A stretch of 58,000 bases of DNA from Cryptomeria japonica (GCF_030272615.1 NC_081405.1:23889772-23947771), one strand, 5' to 3'; shown: positions 32,662-44,944, numbered from the stretch's first letter. The notes: a model not told the origin generated them from the sequence alone. Numbers and translations: made by a program.

Positions 32662-35038
32662 TTTTGGAACACTCGGTGGGAATCTTGTCCCTTGTTTTTA
32701 ACATCTTTTTGTAGTTTTAGTCTTTTTTGTCAAGTTGCAGGTCAGATCAATGACAATTATAGGCGAAATCGCGGTTACGAATTATATTTTCGCATCTAGG
32801 TTCTGTTCCAATTCTTTGTTTTGAAGGTTCACCAAAATTGCATCTGCATACCTAATTATTGCATCTCCTTTATATATTTTCACATTTGCATACTGTTATC
32901 GCATTTGGGTTTTCTGTTTCCGCATCTAGGGTTTTTTTATAATTGTGTTTCTAACATAGTGTATCATGTTTTTGTTCTATTTCCGCATTTTTGTTTTTCT
33001 ATGTTTTGTAGGTTTGCAAGTTTTTAGGTTCTATATTTTTGCGTCTGTGTTTTCCAAATCCATGTCTTTGATATAGAATCATGTTTGTGTGCTTCCTTTT
33101 TGTGTCTGTGATTTGCATTTCTACATTTAGGTTCTATCTTCCCATGTCTACATTGGGTATATTTGTGTCTATGTTCTTGTATTTTTGTTTTTCATTTCTT
33201 TAGAATTTGGGGTTTTGATTTTTTAGATTTGGTTTTACCCTAACCATTTTCTTGGACTAACAAAGTGGTGTAGCTAGTCAAGAGAAAAAAAACATATTGT
33301 TGAAGGCCCCCTTTTTCACATTGATTTGGATTTTCTAAGAAATTAACCTAACAAGTGTGTTTGCAGGTGGGGGTGATTATTCAAAACTACTAATCATTTT
33401 GTTGCAGGGGTAATTTGGTGTGTGTTTTTGCATTTCAATTTCTTAATTTAATTAGGCTCACATGCTTTCATTGATCTTTTCTTTGTTTGTTGAGGGTTAA
33501 TTAACTTTTCTTGAAGTGTCTTGTTGCCTTTGGCATGCTTGTGTTTAGATTAAAACCCTAAAGGTGCTAAAAAATATCCTCTCCCCTTTCCTTCCATTGG
33601 ACCTTAGGTGTAAGAGAAATTGTTATTGTCTTTTAGAGGGTTTGTCTCTTGTCTTGTGAGAGGGAATGACCCAAGTGATATTTTGTTTTGATCTGCTATA
33701 TAAAAGATTGTAGTTTTAGATGAAAGTCTCTTATCACCTGGTGTTGATGTGTTATACCAATGTTTGTCTCCTAAAGTACCCATAGTGGTGTATAAAACCC
33801 ACAAGGGCTGAGAGGCCTCATTAATTTGATCAAAATTTCGCATACCACCAGATGCCTCGAAACATGACTAGACACCTTTAGAGTAGTAGCCCACCCTATT
33901 TTGACTAAACATCATGATAATTTTAGTGCAAGGGGATAGTTGGTTTTCTCCCCAAGATACTCACCATAAGGCTCCTATGAGATGAGATAGAAATCCTTGG
34001 CTTAGTATAAGCTACTTGTAGCTTTTTGAGGAGAGGGTGAGAGGGTCATTGTTCCAATCTTAGAGGCCCTTAGTTATCTGCTCATGAAAAAGGCCAAATT
34101 AGTGAATACACCCATTAAGGTGTCCCTACACTTGAGCTAATGGAGATTCCAGGTTTTGGGATGAAGTTATCACCATGAGAACATTGACCTTAGGCTAAGA
34201 AAGTGTTTGATGTGTCTTTGATTTTGCTAGACCCGTGGAAATTGGGCTAATTTGGCCTATTGGACATACACATTATGATCAAAATTTGACAAAACACCTT
34301 CAAACATTATGTCTTCAATGTTTGCTATGTTTTCTTTCCGCAACACATTCAACATCAAGATCTAGTCACACTCAACAACTAAAATGCCAGAAACATGTCT
34401 GTATCAATTAAAATCATGTCTATGTTTAGAAAATGCGTCTATGCAAGGCATAATCACGTCTATGTTTTAGAAAGACAAGAATTTACCAAAAGACTAGAAA
34501 AACATCTATGTCACTTTAAACTGTTCCTATGTTGATAACACGTCTACATAGGGCAGCATCATGGCTACATTTTACAATTTGGAATTTGTCATTATTAGAT
34601 TAAAATGCATCTGTGCATTGAGAAACAACATTTGTGTGGGTTAAAATCGTGTGTGTGAACTCACGACACGTTTATGTTTTGAGATCAAAAGAGATTCTAA
34701 GGAAACTTATCCTAGGGATTCATTTTTAGTCAACTAGTCTTTATCATGACTTTGTCACACATTTTCAATCTTCATTTGCAGCCCCTCATACACACTTTTC
34801 AAACTAGAGTCACAAGGTTACTTTGTAGTCCTAATACTATCTTGAAAACATACTAAAACATATCACTAGGTGGTTCTCACATCAGATCTATCATCTTAGA
34901 GTCCCATTTGGTTCTCTTTAGTCAAATTCAACTGACCTCATCAAGATATCTATCATCTTTTTGGAAGCCACACCTTACTTTAGAACACTTATCTTGGACT
35001 TACACTTTTGGACATTGCAAGACAACCCTAGATTCATT
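32662..35038 (+). other. K: long untranslated leader
   Basis: No protein signature is visible in any frame over 2.4 kb. Short open frames at 32599-33027 are T-rich and lack family words. A short phrase of the type CGCATCTAGG, GCGTCTGTG or CGTCTATGT recurs irregularly, first at about 32770-33190 and again at 34390-34680. The I insertion ends this piece. Confidence 0.6.
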
Positions 35039-36150
35039 TGTTGGCTTGATGATGATTTTGTTGTAATAGGTTGAGTGATGACTTGTATTGTGTTGTAATT
35101 GATGGTAACCATGTTTTGTTAGTTATCTAAATCATTTAGTCCAACCGGTAAAGCCTAACTAGTAGAGGAAATAGTTAAACAGTGAACTGATAAATGGTGA
35201 CAGAGCTATGTTCAAGCGATTAGTATAGAAGATAGGTGAAGAGTTAAGTGTTGTAGTTTGGAGTGTATGTTCATGACATTGGTAGGAGTCTATGACTTGA
35301 ACCACATCGACAGATTCAATTGAATGTGCGAGTTATGATGTTCCGAGCAGACAGTTATGAGGAACACAAAACTGATAAAGCAAAGTTACTTAGATCAGTA
35401 AATTGGTAGACATAATGTTATGTTTTTGTGTCGTGTTATGTGGATGACATAAGGAAAGTGTGATGAGAAAGATTAACTAGATACATTGAACCTAGGAAAT
35501 TGTTCCAAGGGTTCTTAGCTGACTTAGCAGAGATGTTTATAAAAAGGAGTATATTGTGTGATGATGTATTAGATATGAGATTGAGAGTGCGAATTTGATT
35601 GTGCGGTGTTAGAAGAAGATCTGAAGTGGATCTAATCAGGCATAAAGGTGCTAACAACAAATCAGTCACTTGTTGTTCCCTAACAATTGCAACAAGACAA
35701 AATCCTCTAACAAGGTCACTCCTAATATGGTGTGGTAGGATCCTCATAGGTCTAAAGGTTTAAATCCTCTCACCAAGTCACACTTTAACTTGTGTTGTAT
35801 AAATCCCATAGTTGGGTAGCTCCTAACATGGCTAGTCCTAATAGGCCTTATTGAATAGCTCTTAACAGAGTGTGCTCCTAATAGAGAAGTTGTGAGACCT
35901 CAACTAGTTAGATCCCTATTCTGTAGATAGTTGATCTTGTGGGTACCAATTCCCACCATGGTTTTTCCCATTTGGGTTTCCACATGAAAAATATTGTGTA
36001 TGTGGTGCATATGTTATTAGGTGGTTAGCTTATGTGTTTATTTTCCTTGCATGTTTGATAAGCTTCAAGTTGATTAAAGTGGTGATCAGATTTATATTGT
36101 TTTTGCTTGTACTGATTCACTCCCCCTCTCAGTGCCTTATAAGTTTATCA
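35039..36150 (+). repeat. 5' LTR of I (1,112 bp)
   Basis: It starts TGTTGGCTTGATG and ends GTTTATCA. The TATA-like word is at 35536-35547. The short-phrase array (CTCCTAACANGG and relatives) covers about 35690-35910, with TTTTTCCCATTTGGGTTTCC near 35960 and TTCACTCCCCCTCTCAGT near 36116. Confidence 0.92.
35536..35547 (+). promoter_or_regulatory. TATA-like box in I LTR
   Basis: TTTATAAAAAGG is kept at the matching place in the 3' LTR (about 49388-49399) and as TATAAAAA on the minus strand in J (about 38125-38134). Confidence 0.65.
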
Positions 36151-36152
36151 AT

Positions 36153-36164
36153 TGGTATCAGAGC
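36153..36164 (+). other. Primer-binding site of I, perfect
   Basis: TGGTATCAGAGC is a full match to the plant initiator-tRNA-Met primer site, two bases after the LTR. Confidence 0.92.
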
Positions 36165-36212
36165 ATAATTCCTTTAAGGCTTAACCATTCGGGAAGGATC
36201 CTTAAGGCTATC

Positions 36213-37494
36213 ATGGGGGATATAATTTATAGGGAGATTTCTAACTAGCTTGCAAAATCTAAAGAATCCCTAGGTGAGTTAAGGGTCAAGTATAAAGCTT
36301 CATTGGCTAAAAGGAGAGAGTTGGCTGAGCAGTTGTATGAAATTAGTTAAAACAATACATCTGAAGAAGCCAACATTGATGCATTGGCTAATGAGGTGGA
36401 AAAGATGAATGATGTTAAGTCAAATCTGAGGAGAGAGATGGAAGCCCTTATCATCATGATGCATCAAGAGTTGGAAGCCAGGAGGGCTGCTGAAGACAAA
36501 ATCAAAGAGAAGGGTGATGAGATCTTAAAGTTGAACTGAGAGATTGGTACTCTTCATGCACATCTTCGTGAGGAAAAAGAAGAAAAAGAAGAAATACAGG
36601 CTGATCTAGACATGGCTATGTCTCTTAGAGAGAGTCTTATGAAAAAAGAATGAAGATCTTACTAAGGAGCTAGCTGATGCTAATGAGATATTGGCTAAAT
36701 ACAATAAGAGATCTACTATGCTTGATGAGTAGATCCAATCACAAAGGAAGAATGGAGATACACATGGCTTGGGATACACAACCTTTGAGAAAGGAGAGCC
36801 TTCCGGTACCAAAGACATCATGCATAAAGGTAAATATGCACCTAAGATCAAGAAAACCACTAGTAAGAAATCCTACAAACCAGTATGCTTTAACTGTTAT
36901 AAGGTAGGTCGTACTGCTAATGTTTGTAGAATTAGATCCAATGTTGTTAATGGTTATAGGCCTAATACATATGATGGATATATGCCTCGCACTTTTAATG
37001 GTTATTGTTACATTTTCAATAGCTATAGACATAGAGTTGTTGAGTGCAGGCATGGAATGAATAATCAGAGACCTTACATGAATCAGAGGTCTAGTGGTGA
37101 TTGACAGAGATATTTTAATGATCGGAGAAGCCCTAAATGGCAGAGACCTTATGTAAACCGGTCTAGTCCTTATGAGATGGAGTATAGACAGAATGTGACT
37201 TGTTCAATCTGTCACAACTTTGGACATGTTGCTATGAACTATCAGAGAAGAACTAGTAGAGGCAATGTTGGACCCTAGAGAGCATCTGGAATGGTATGTT
37301 TTCATTGTCACAAATCGAGACACCTTGCAAAGTTTTGTAGAGAAAGAATGAACCAACTGGTTAATCAGTCTGCTGATCAGAATGGTAAGAAGAAGGTTGA
37401 TGTGGAGGAAACTAGAGAAAAGATGAACAAGATCTGGAGAAAGAAGAGTGAGGAGAAACCATCAGAAGATTCTAATTCTTTACCTAGTGTTGAG
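36213..37494 (+). pseudogene. I: gag with coiled coil and four zinc knuckles
   Basis: The start MGDIIYREI (ATG 36213) matches MGDMSYREM in J. The first 150 residues are rich in Glu, Lys, Leu and Arg and look like a coiled coil. The middle is basic (KIKKTTSKKSYKP). Four knuckle-like motifs follow: CFNCYKVGRTANVC, CYIFNSYRHRVVEC, CSICHNFGHVAMNY and CFHCHKSRHLAKFC; only the last keeps all four ligands. Stops lie near 36246, 36348, 36538, 36731, 37102 and 37276, and a frameshift lies near 36645. The final codons continue after J at 44950 and end PSVENASPVN at TAA 44968-44970. Gag should package the RNA, and the multiple knuckles suggest strong nucleic-acid binding. Confidence 0.83.
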
Positions 37495-38652
37495 TGATAG
37501 ACTTATAAAGCACTGAGAAGGGGGGGAGGGTGAATCAGTGATAGCAAAAACAATAACACTTCAAACCCAGACTGGTAAAAACAATTAACCAGTTTACTTA
37601 AGACTTTGCATGCAATCCAAAGTGTTATAAAAGCATTCACAACAAGTAAAACATTCACCATAACACAAGTGTTTATACGTGGAAAACCCAACTAAGAAAA
37701 ACTACAGTGAGATGGGACTCACAAGTTAACTATTTGGAGAAATAGGAAACTAACTGGGTAAGGTCTACAAAGTGCTCTGTTAGGAGCAAGTCCTATTAAA
37801 GATCCCAAAGACTTGCTAGGAGCTATATCTGGTTAAAGGTAACCTTAGTGGAGGATTTAGATCCAAGTTAATGAATCACCTTGTTAGATTATATCTACAA
37901 TGAAGCTTGTTAGAGCTTACTCGGTTAGGGGATTTAACTGATGTAGTGATTAAAAAACAATAGGTGGTATGATCTAGGAATATCACATTCTACTTGTATA
38001 GATCCTTTTCTGCTCACTCAATATTGCATCACCGACATACTCTGCAACTCCATCAATAAATTGCATCAACTCTAACTCATAACATCACTTGTATCTTGCA
38101 TATCAAAATAACTCATCACAATATGTTTTTATAGACATTAGATTTTATGTCGACTCAAGAACCTCAACACAATTTCCTAGGTTCAGTGAATCTAGACAAT
38201 CTTCCATAACACATCACAAATCATCACCAAAAATGTTGGTTAGTGATAACACATCACAACTGGTGATAACTCATCACACAATCTATGAAACTGGTTGGAA
38301 CACCCATACTAGTTGAGTGTTGACCACTTCCAACTCATATACCGATTGTCTCCATGTGCCTCCTTGTTGCTCTCCATTGCATCTCAAAACTGGTGTCGTT
38401 GGAATTGACTAAAACCAATTGTCTTTACTGCACATACCGGTTGTCAACATACACCGGTTTATACACCTTCATATTGGTTAGACTTCTCTATACTTATGAT
38501 ATCGGTTTGCAATATGAAGACTTAGGACTAGTACTGGTTTGACTTAACTAAGATGACTATGACAATATGAACATATGTGTGTGTGTGTGTATATGTGCCA
38601 TCAATGAGAACACATAAAATCATCCAATACAAAAATCATCAGCAAGCCAACA
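37495..38652 (-). repeat. 3' LTR of J (1,158 bp)
   Basis: Plus-strand ends are TGATAGACTTATAAAG and CAGCAAGCCAACA; on the minus strand it starts TGTTGGCTTGCTGATG, matching I. A TG/TA microsatellite lies at 38575-38592. It aligns with 43795-44944. Confidence 0.93.
38575..38592. repeat. TG microsatellite in J LTR
   Basis: About eight TG units, then TATATG. The other J LTR has a shorter run near 44873, so the length changed after insertion. Confidence 0.85.
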
Positions 38653-38852
38653 TCTCCCCCTTTGGCATTGATGGCAACACTTAGAAAAAAATAAATTTGT
38701 CAACTAAGTATGCTTACAAAAATGTATAGACTCCCCCTTAACAATACATACAAAATTTTCACAATCACATACATATTTCTACTCCCCCTTTGACAACAAT
38801 GCCTAATTGAAAAGTAAAATACATATATTACATTAAAATTTGTCATCAAACA
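38653..38852 (-). other. J: 3' noncoding region with three polypurine tracts
   Basis: Read on the minus strand, three AAGGGGGAG words lie at about 38780, 38732 and 38653-38665. The last follows CATCAATGCC and touches the LTR, so it is the functional primer. The first follows CATTGTTGTC. Confidence 0.8.
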
Positions 38853-41800
38853 CTACACATATATAAATATAAGAGTTCTTAAGGTGTGCATAATGCAATT
38901 CTTAAACAAAATGTCACTGAAATTAATCTTCAACTGTGCAAGATCATTATCCCATGTTTCTAACAATGTTTCAGTGATCTCAATATTTGTCATAATTTGT
39001 GCAGTAAATTCTTCTATTGCATCCACTTTGCTCATCTCCGGGGTTGCCAAAACTGCCTTTGAATCCTTATATGCCCTCTATAGGATTTCAAATTTTGGAA
39101 TCAACTGGTTCTTCAGTTCTTTCAAGAATTTGATTTGCTTAACCTGATCAAAATCATAAACATCTAACAGATGTTGCAAAGCATCAACCAATTTGCCAAA
39201 ATTTAAAGCAGAATCCTATATTGGAATATAAGCATCACTTGTCCTCTCCAGTTCCTTTTCTGTATCTTCTTGCTTTTTCTTTAAATCAGAATAGAAAAAT
39301 GAAACTTTAGATATATTAGCCAAAAGTTTACCTCCAGTTTCAATAACAGTTCTCAAAAGATCTTTATTTATTGATAAAACAATCTTTCCTTTATCAATTT
39401 GAGAAATTAATTGCTCTCCCCTCTTCTTCCTGTAACCTTTTTCAACTAAGGCATGTGCTACCTCTTCAATTGATTTTAGTTGGTCAGTAGCATCAACAAC
39501 AAACTATCCAATCTTGGAAATAGGGGTAGACAAATTACCAGTGTCAGTCTCCGATAGGAGACCTGACAAAATGTCACCAATAGTTTGAATAGTTTCTACT
39601 TCTTTTCTCTTCTCTTTCGACCTTTTCTTTTGAGCCCTAGATTGCATAACAACAACAATCTCTATTAGTTTAGATGCACTCAAATTGTCTACATCTATAG
39701 GGCCTTTTATGCTAATTGAGTCATCATCATCATCAATTTTCTTCTCCTTTTCTTTCTCCTCTTCATCCTTTTTCTCTTCTACCTTCTTCTCTGGTTCTTC
39801 TTTTCTTATCTCTGTCTATTCTTCATGAGTGGTTGTAGAGATGGCAGTTGACTTTCAAATTTGTGTTTTTTTTCCAATGGTGGTTGAATATCCACACTTG
39901 GTTCATTAACCAATGCTTCCTTTGCTATTTGTTTCTCAATAATACCTGGTTGCAGTTCAATGTTGTTACCAGTTGTATCAACAGATCCTGAATTTCTTCA
40001 GTTTCATCCACACAGAATATGACCGGTGGAGAACTTGTGTCATTCTTATTCTTGACAGGATAGACTACATTTGGTGGAGATCCAGTCTCAATTTGATTAG
40101 GTCTGTTATCATAGCCTTTCAATAGTGCATTCATCCTCTGAATATCTTGTGCAATTCGATGAGTATCATCTTCAACAGGCTGAATCTTTCATCTAATAAT
40201 TTTAGTCTACTTGTTTTATAATGAAACTGTCCTTTATATTTAGCAAGCAATGCTAATAGTTCTTCACGAGACAACTCAAGAAAATATTGAACAAAAACTC
40301 TATCAATAATCTCTTGGTCTTGATATAAAAACAACTTCCATTTATTTTCAAGAATTGAATATAAAGAATCAGAAATGTCCTTTTGAATATCTTGTGGTAA
40401 CTGATTATATTGACACAAGTGATTGGTTACCTCTTGAACAATTTCTTGTTTTTGACCTTCATCAAAAGAATAAAAATGTTCTTTTACATTATCAAACCGC
40501 TTTCTCCTTAGTTTTTTCAGAGTCCTTTCAAAATCGTTCATTGGTTTGAAAGATGTAACATTAATAGGAGTATTTTTCTTGGGAATTTCTCCTACTGGTT
40601 TAGACTTCTTACCAATTACCTTCATCTTCTTTGATTCTTCTTCATTTTTAGTTTCCTCAGATTCCTCTTGAAGGATGAGATGTCTGCCTCTTTTCCTCGT
40701 GATAGTCTACTTCTTTGCATATACCTTAAGTACCAGTTCCTTCTTGATTTGAATACTTCTAGTTACCCTCATACTAGTGGACACATAAGCTTCTTTCTCA
40801 TCTTTCTTCTTTTTCCCTTTTAAACTATTGGGTTGTGCCGATGGAATCCTTTCCTAATAAGTTCCCAATTTTTTCTTCTTTGAATCCTTAGGAGATGCCA
40901 AAAGGTTGTTGGCATAACCAATCAGAAAGTCATAATTGACTTCATAGCTCATTTCCCCCATTTCTTCTTCTCTCGGTTCAACAACCTCCATAAGGCAAAA
41001 GTCAGTGGTCATAGTGAAACAGGTGTCTTTTTCAAAGTGTTTCACCATTTCATCAGATAACCTTTATCTCATGCTCATTTTCTTTTGAAACTCATTGAAA
41101 TACCAGTTCATTGCAATAGGAAATGTGTTCTTCATAGCATTTATGCTATTCTTAATTTGGGTTGTATTTGATGTACCCTTAGACCATTGTATATCACCAA
41201 TTCCTGGGATAAAATTCTAAAAGTAGAAAAACAAAACAATAAAAAGTTGACCATATTTAAATTTATGACTATTGTCTTTCTTTATTGATTCTAAATTCAA
41301 CATCAATTGACTTCTCATCGCCTCATACAAATCATAATCTGCATCTTATTTTATCATCTTGTAGGTGACATGCACTACAACAGATGGTACACTGTTCATT
41401 TTGCTAGAATGGAATATCCTATAGCCAATAACCGTTGTTGAAAACCTGACTCCTTGATCTACAATGTTATTGACCGATATAGCACGACCATCAGCAATGG
41501 TCTTTGTCAACTCAATAACGGTCTCCTTTTAGATTTTCCTTAACTTAGGTACTTCACTGGTTTGGCAGAAACTGGTTACTGCATGAATAGCCTCCTTTGT
41601 GATGGCGTGAGACCTATCAAGATACATATTCCCTCCATGTACATGACTAGGGATAATCCTGACATTTTCTTCCTCAAACTCTTCAAGAAAGTAGACTGCA
41701 TTATGAAAACCCTTTTCATAAACCCTAATATATTCGGGTTTGATTTTCCCACTCTTGTCACACAAAGATTTAAGCTGATAATAGATTGCTAATGACCCTA

Positions 41801-41966
41801 GATCCTCAATTTTACAATCTATATAACTTGTCAAATCACCTTTGATCAAAACACCTTGGGGAACTTGAGACAATGCATTATAAGACTCTATCTTATCTAT
41901 CCCCATTGACTCCATAGCTTTAACAATGATAAAAAGACTCTCTGCTAGTGTAGACGACGATGCCAT
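38853..41966 (-). pseudogene. J: ORF2, conserved protein of unknown function
   Basis: I do not recognise this protein. It starts MASSSTLAESLF at 41966 in a good plant context (AAAATGGC). Segment 1 (to about 40855) contains GFHNAVYFLEEFEEENV, ITKEAIHAVTSFCQTSEVP, VIGYRIFHSSKMNSVP and DADYDLYEAMRSQL, all with close matches in I. A basic stretch follows, then a helical segment at 40625-40131 (FERTLKKLRRKRFDNVKEHF). A very acidic-lysine linker lies at about 39830-39730, and a C-terminal helical part ends EITETLLETWDNDLAQLK. I count about ten stops, several in CAA/CAG/CGA positions. No protease, integrase or RT motif is present. Confidence 0.72.
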
Positions 41967-42437
41967 TTTAGATAATCTTGATTCGAGAGAGAGATTAACA
42001 AAAATACCTTATTCCCTTTGCGCTGGTAGGGTTTCCAGTTTCTCTCTTGTATGCACACCCGATTTGCCTTCCCTTAGCTTTAAATATGATTCAACTTTTT
42101 AATCCATAGCACAAATCCGTTCTCAATCTGCTAACAATGCTCTGTTTCGCTCTGCAAGTTCTCAAAATGCTTCTTTGAATGCAGTGAAATTTTATTTTAT
42201 TAACTTACCCATTGCGTTTATTACACTACCAATAGGGTAACAAACCCTAATTACCACTTAACAAACTCATCTATACTAGTAGGTATATAACCGATTTGTA
42301 ATCCTTAGAAAATAGATAGATAACAAGATAAAAATTCTCATATTACAATTCAAAAAGCAAAACTATCTTATTATACACTCTTCAAGGGGTTCGGAAGTAG
42401 ATTTACTGATATGCTCCCCTTAGGCTTGTTGAAAACC
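41967..42437 (-). other. J: spacer between gag and ORF2, resembling a gene 5' region
   Basis: It has no coding. Its last 100 bases before ORF2, read on the minus strand, are purine-rich with an AGAGAGAAACTGG word and a TCTCTCTCTCG run, like many plant 5' untranslated regions, and end in AAAATGGC at the ORF2 start. It may hold a promoter or a splice acceptor for ORF2; I cannot tell which. Confidence 0.5.
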
Positions 42438-43732
42438 TTAGTTTACCAGTGTAGCATTCTCCACACTAGGTGAAGGATTCAATTCTTTCGAAGGCTTGTC
42501 CTCACTTTTGTTCTTCCAAATCCTATTCATCTCTGCCCTAGTTTCTTCAACATCAACTGTCTTCTTTCTTTTCGATATTCAAAGTGATTTACCAGTTGGT
42601 TCTTCTTAGTTCTGCAAAACTTGGCAATGTGTCCCGATTTAAGAAAATGATAGCAAGGCATCCCAGATGCTCTCCAAGATCTTGCATTACCTTTTCTAGT
42701 CCTTCTTCTATAGTTCATAGCCACATGTCCATAGTTATTGGAAATTGTGCAAATCACATTTGTTACCTTCTCCATCTCATAGGGACTAAACTGGTTGACA
42801 TAAGGTTTTTTCTAGTTCATGTTTCCCCGGTTGTCATAAGTCCTTCTCTAGTCACCGATAGGTCTTGGATTCATGTGAGCTGCCAGATTGCTTGCTCCAT
42901 ATCTGCATTCAACTAATCTATGTCCAAACATATTTCATGTGTAACAATGACTTTCAAATCTTCTAGACACATATCTAGTATTAGCATTATAGCATGTGTT
43001 CTCATTAGATCTGCTTCTACACACATTGGTAGTATGTCTTGGTTTGTGATGAATAAAGCAAATAGGTTTGTAAGCTTTCTTACCGGTAGGCTTATTATCC
43101 TTAGGAGTAGTTTTACCTTCATGCATGTTTCTCTTGGTACTAGAAGATTCTCCTTTCTCAGATGTATTGAATCCTAATCCAGATGAGTCACCTTTCATCC
43201 ACTGAGATTGGATCTGTTCATCCGGCATAAAGGAGCTCTTGTTGAATTTGTGAAGTTTCCCATTAGTCTCAGTAAGCTCTTTGGTAAGATATTCATTATT
43301 CTTTGTAAGAGTCTCTCTAAGAGACATTTCCATTTCAAGACCTAACTATAATGCTTCTTTTTCTTCCTTCTCCTCATGCCAGTGTTCATGCGAAGTTGCA
43401 TTCTCTTGCTTGATCTTAGAAATCTCATGATCTTTCTCTTCGATTAGGTCTTCAGTTGCCCTCCTTACTTCAAGTTCTTGACTCATACAGATTGTAAGTG
43501 CTACAAGTTCTCTCCTCAAGTTAAGTTTTTCACCATTCAGTTTCTCCACTTCTTCAGCTAGTACATTAATGTTGGCCTCATCTGAAGAGCTACTATCAGA
43601 GATCTCTAATAATAGCTCAGCCAGTTCTCTCCCCTTTACTTGTGAAGCTTTGAATCTACCTCTCAGGGTTTCAAGCTAATTCCTAGTTTCATCAAGTACT
43701 CTAGCCATCTCTCTATAACTCATATCCCCCAT
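42438..43732 (-). pseudogene. J: gag with coiled coil and four zinc knuckles
   Basis: The start MGDMSYREMARVLDE is at 43732. The coiled-coil region (AEEVEKLNGEKLNLRREL, KDHEISKIKQEN) is better kept than in I. Knuckle-like motifs are CFIHHKPRHTTNVC, then one with its first Cys in SHCYT that is broken by a stop and ends NMFGHRLVEC, CTISNNYGHVAMNY and CYHFLKSGHIAKFC. All four sit in the same order and spacing as in I. Stops lie near 43350, 43343, 42932, 42855 and 42816, and a frameshift near 42520. The end is PSVENATLVN with TAA 42438-42440, matching I. Confidence 0.83.
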
Positions 43733-43780
43733 AATGGCTTTGGGGTTTCCTTCCAAGCGATTAAGCCTTAAGGAAGTTAG

Positions 43781-43793
43781 GCTCTGATACTGA
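43781..43793 (-). other. Primer-binding site of J
   Basis: On the plus strand the word is GCTCTGATACTGA next to the right LTR. Ten bases match the complement of the initiator-tRNA-Met site, and the last bases have decayed. Confidence 0.8.
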
Positions 43794-43794
43794 T

Positions 43795-44944
43795 TGATAG
43801 ACTTATTAAGTACTGAGAAGGGGGGTGGTGAATTAGTGATAGCAAAAACAATAACACTTTAAACCCTGACCAGTAAAAATAATTAACCAGTTTACTTAAG
43901 ACTTTTCATGCAATCCAAAGTGTTATATAAGAATTCACAACAAGTAAAAACATTCATCATAACACAAGTGTTTATACGTGGAAAACCCAACTAGGAAAAA
44001 CCACGGTGAGATGGGACTCACAAGTTAACTATCTACAGAAATAGGTAACTGGCTGGTTAAGGTCTACAAAGTGCTCTGTTAGGAGTGAATCCTGTTAAAT
44101 ATCCTGAAGCCTTGTTAGGAGCTATACCTGGTTAAAGGTAACCTCAGTGGAGGATTTAGATCCAATTTAATGAAACGCCTTGTTAGAGTATTTCTACAAT
44201 GAAGCTTGTTAGAGCTTACCCGGTTAGGGGATTTAACTGCTATAGTGATTAGAAAACAATATGTGGTATGATCTAGGAATATCACATTCTGCTTGTATAG
44301 ATCCTTTTCTGCTCCCTCAATATTGCATCACCGACATACTTTGTAACTCCTTCAATAAATCGCATCAACTCTAACTCATAACATCACTTGTATCTTACAT
44401 ATCAAAATAACTCACAATGTCTTTTTATAGAGATTAGATTTCATGTCGGCTCAAGAAAATCAACACAATTTCCTAGGTTTAGTGAATTTGGACAATCTTC
44501 CATAACACATCACAAATCATCGCCAAAAATTTAGGTTAGTGATATCACATCATGACCGGTGATAACTGATCACACAATCTATGAAAATGGTTGGAACACT
44601 AATATCAATTGAGTGTTGATTGCTTCCAACTCATATACTGATAGTCTCCATGTGCCTCCTTGTCGCTCTTCGCTACATCTCAAAATTGGTGTCAGTGGAA
44701 TTAACCAAAACCAATTGTCTTTACTGCACATATCAGTTGTCAACATATACCGGTTTAGACACCTTTATACCAATTAGACTTCTCTATACATATGATATTG
44801 GTTTGCAATATGAAGACTTAGAAGTAGTACCAGTTTGACTTAAATAAGATGACTATGACAATATGAACATATGTGTGTGTGTATATGTGCCATCAATGAC
44901 AACACATAAAGTCATCCAATACAAAAATCATCATCAAGCCAACA
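43795..44944 (-). repeat. 5' LTR of J (1,150 bp)
   Basis: It aligns with 37495-38652. Plus-strand ends are TGATAGACTTATTAAG and TCAAGCCAACA. The reverse-complement phrase array is at about 44080-44240. Confidence 0.93.

Larger units (their letters stand above)
37495..44944 (-). mobile_element. Element J, second copy of the I family, inserted in I gag
   Basis: J has LTRs of about 1,150 bp, a primer site on the minus strand at the right and polypurine tracts at the left. The duplication is TTGAG (37490-37494) and TGGAG (44945-44949), one mismatch. It splits the last codons of I gag. Its order is gag, spacer, ORF2, as in I, with no pol domain. Because J is opposite to I, the two gags and the LTRs form long imperfect inverted repeats. 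Confidence 0.9.

Noticed and set aside
32665-32685. Assigning the K primer site to a specific tRNA
   Set aside because: TGGAACACTCGGTGGGA has the right position and TGG start, but I could not match it to a tRNA 3' end with certainty.
32599-33027. Two small plus-strand frames that look membrane-like (Phe, Tyr, Leu rich)
   Set aside because: They come from T-rich leader DNA of K; hydrophobic residues are expected from the base composition. No start context or homologue is seen.
36606-37053. Minus-strand frames opposite I gag
   Set aside because: They are shadows of the gag frame on the plus strand; only the plus-strand reading shows zinc knuckles conserved in J.
41562-41792. Plus-strand frame opposite J ORF2
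   Set aside because: It is antisense to the conserved ORF2 segment and has no counterpart in I.
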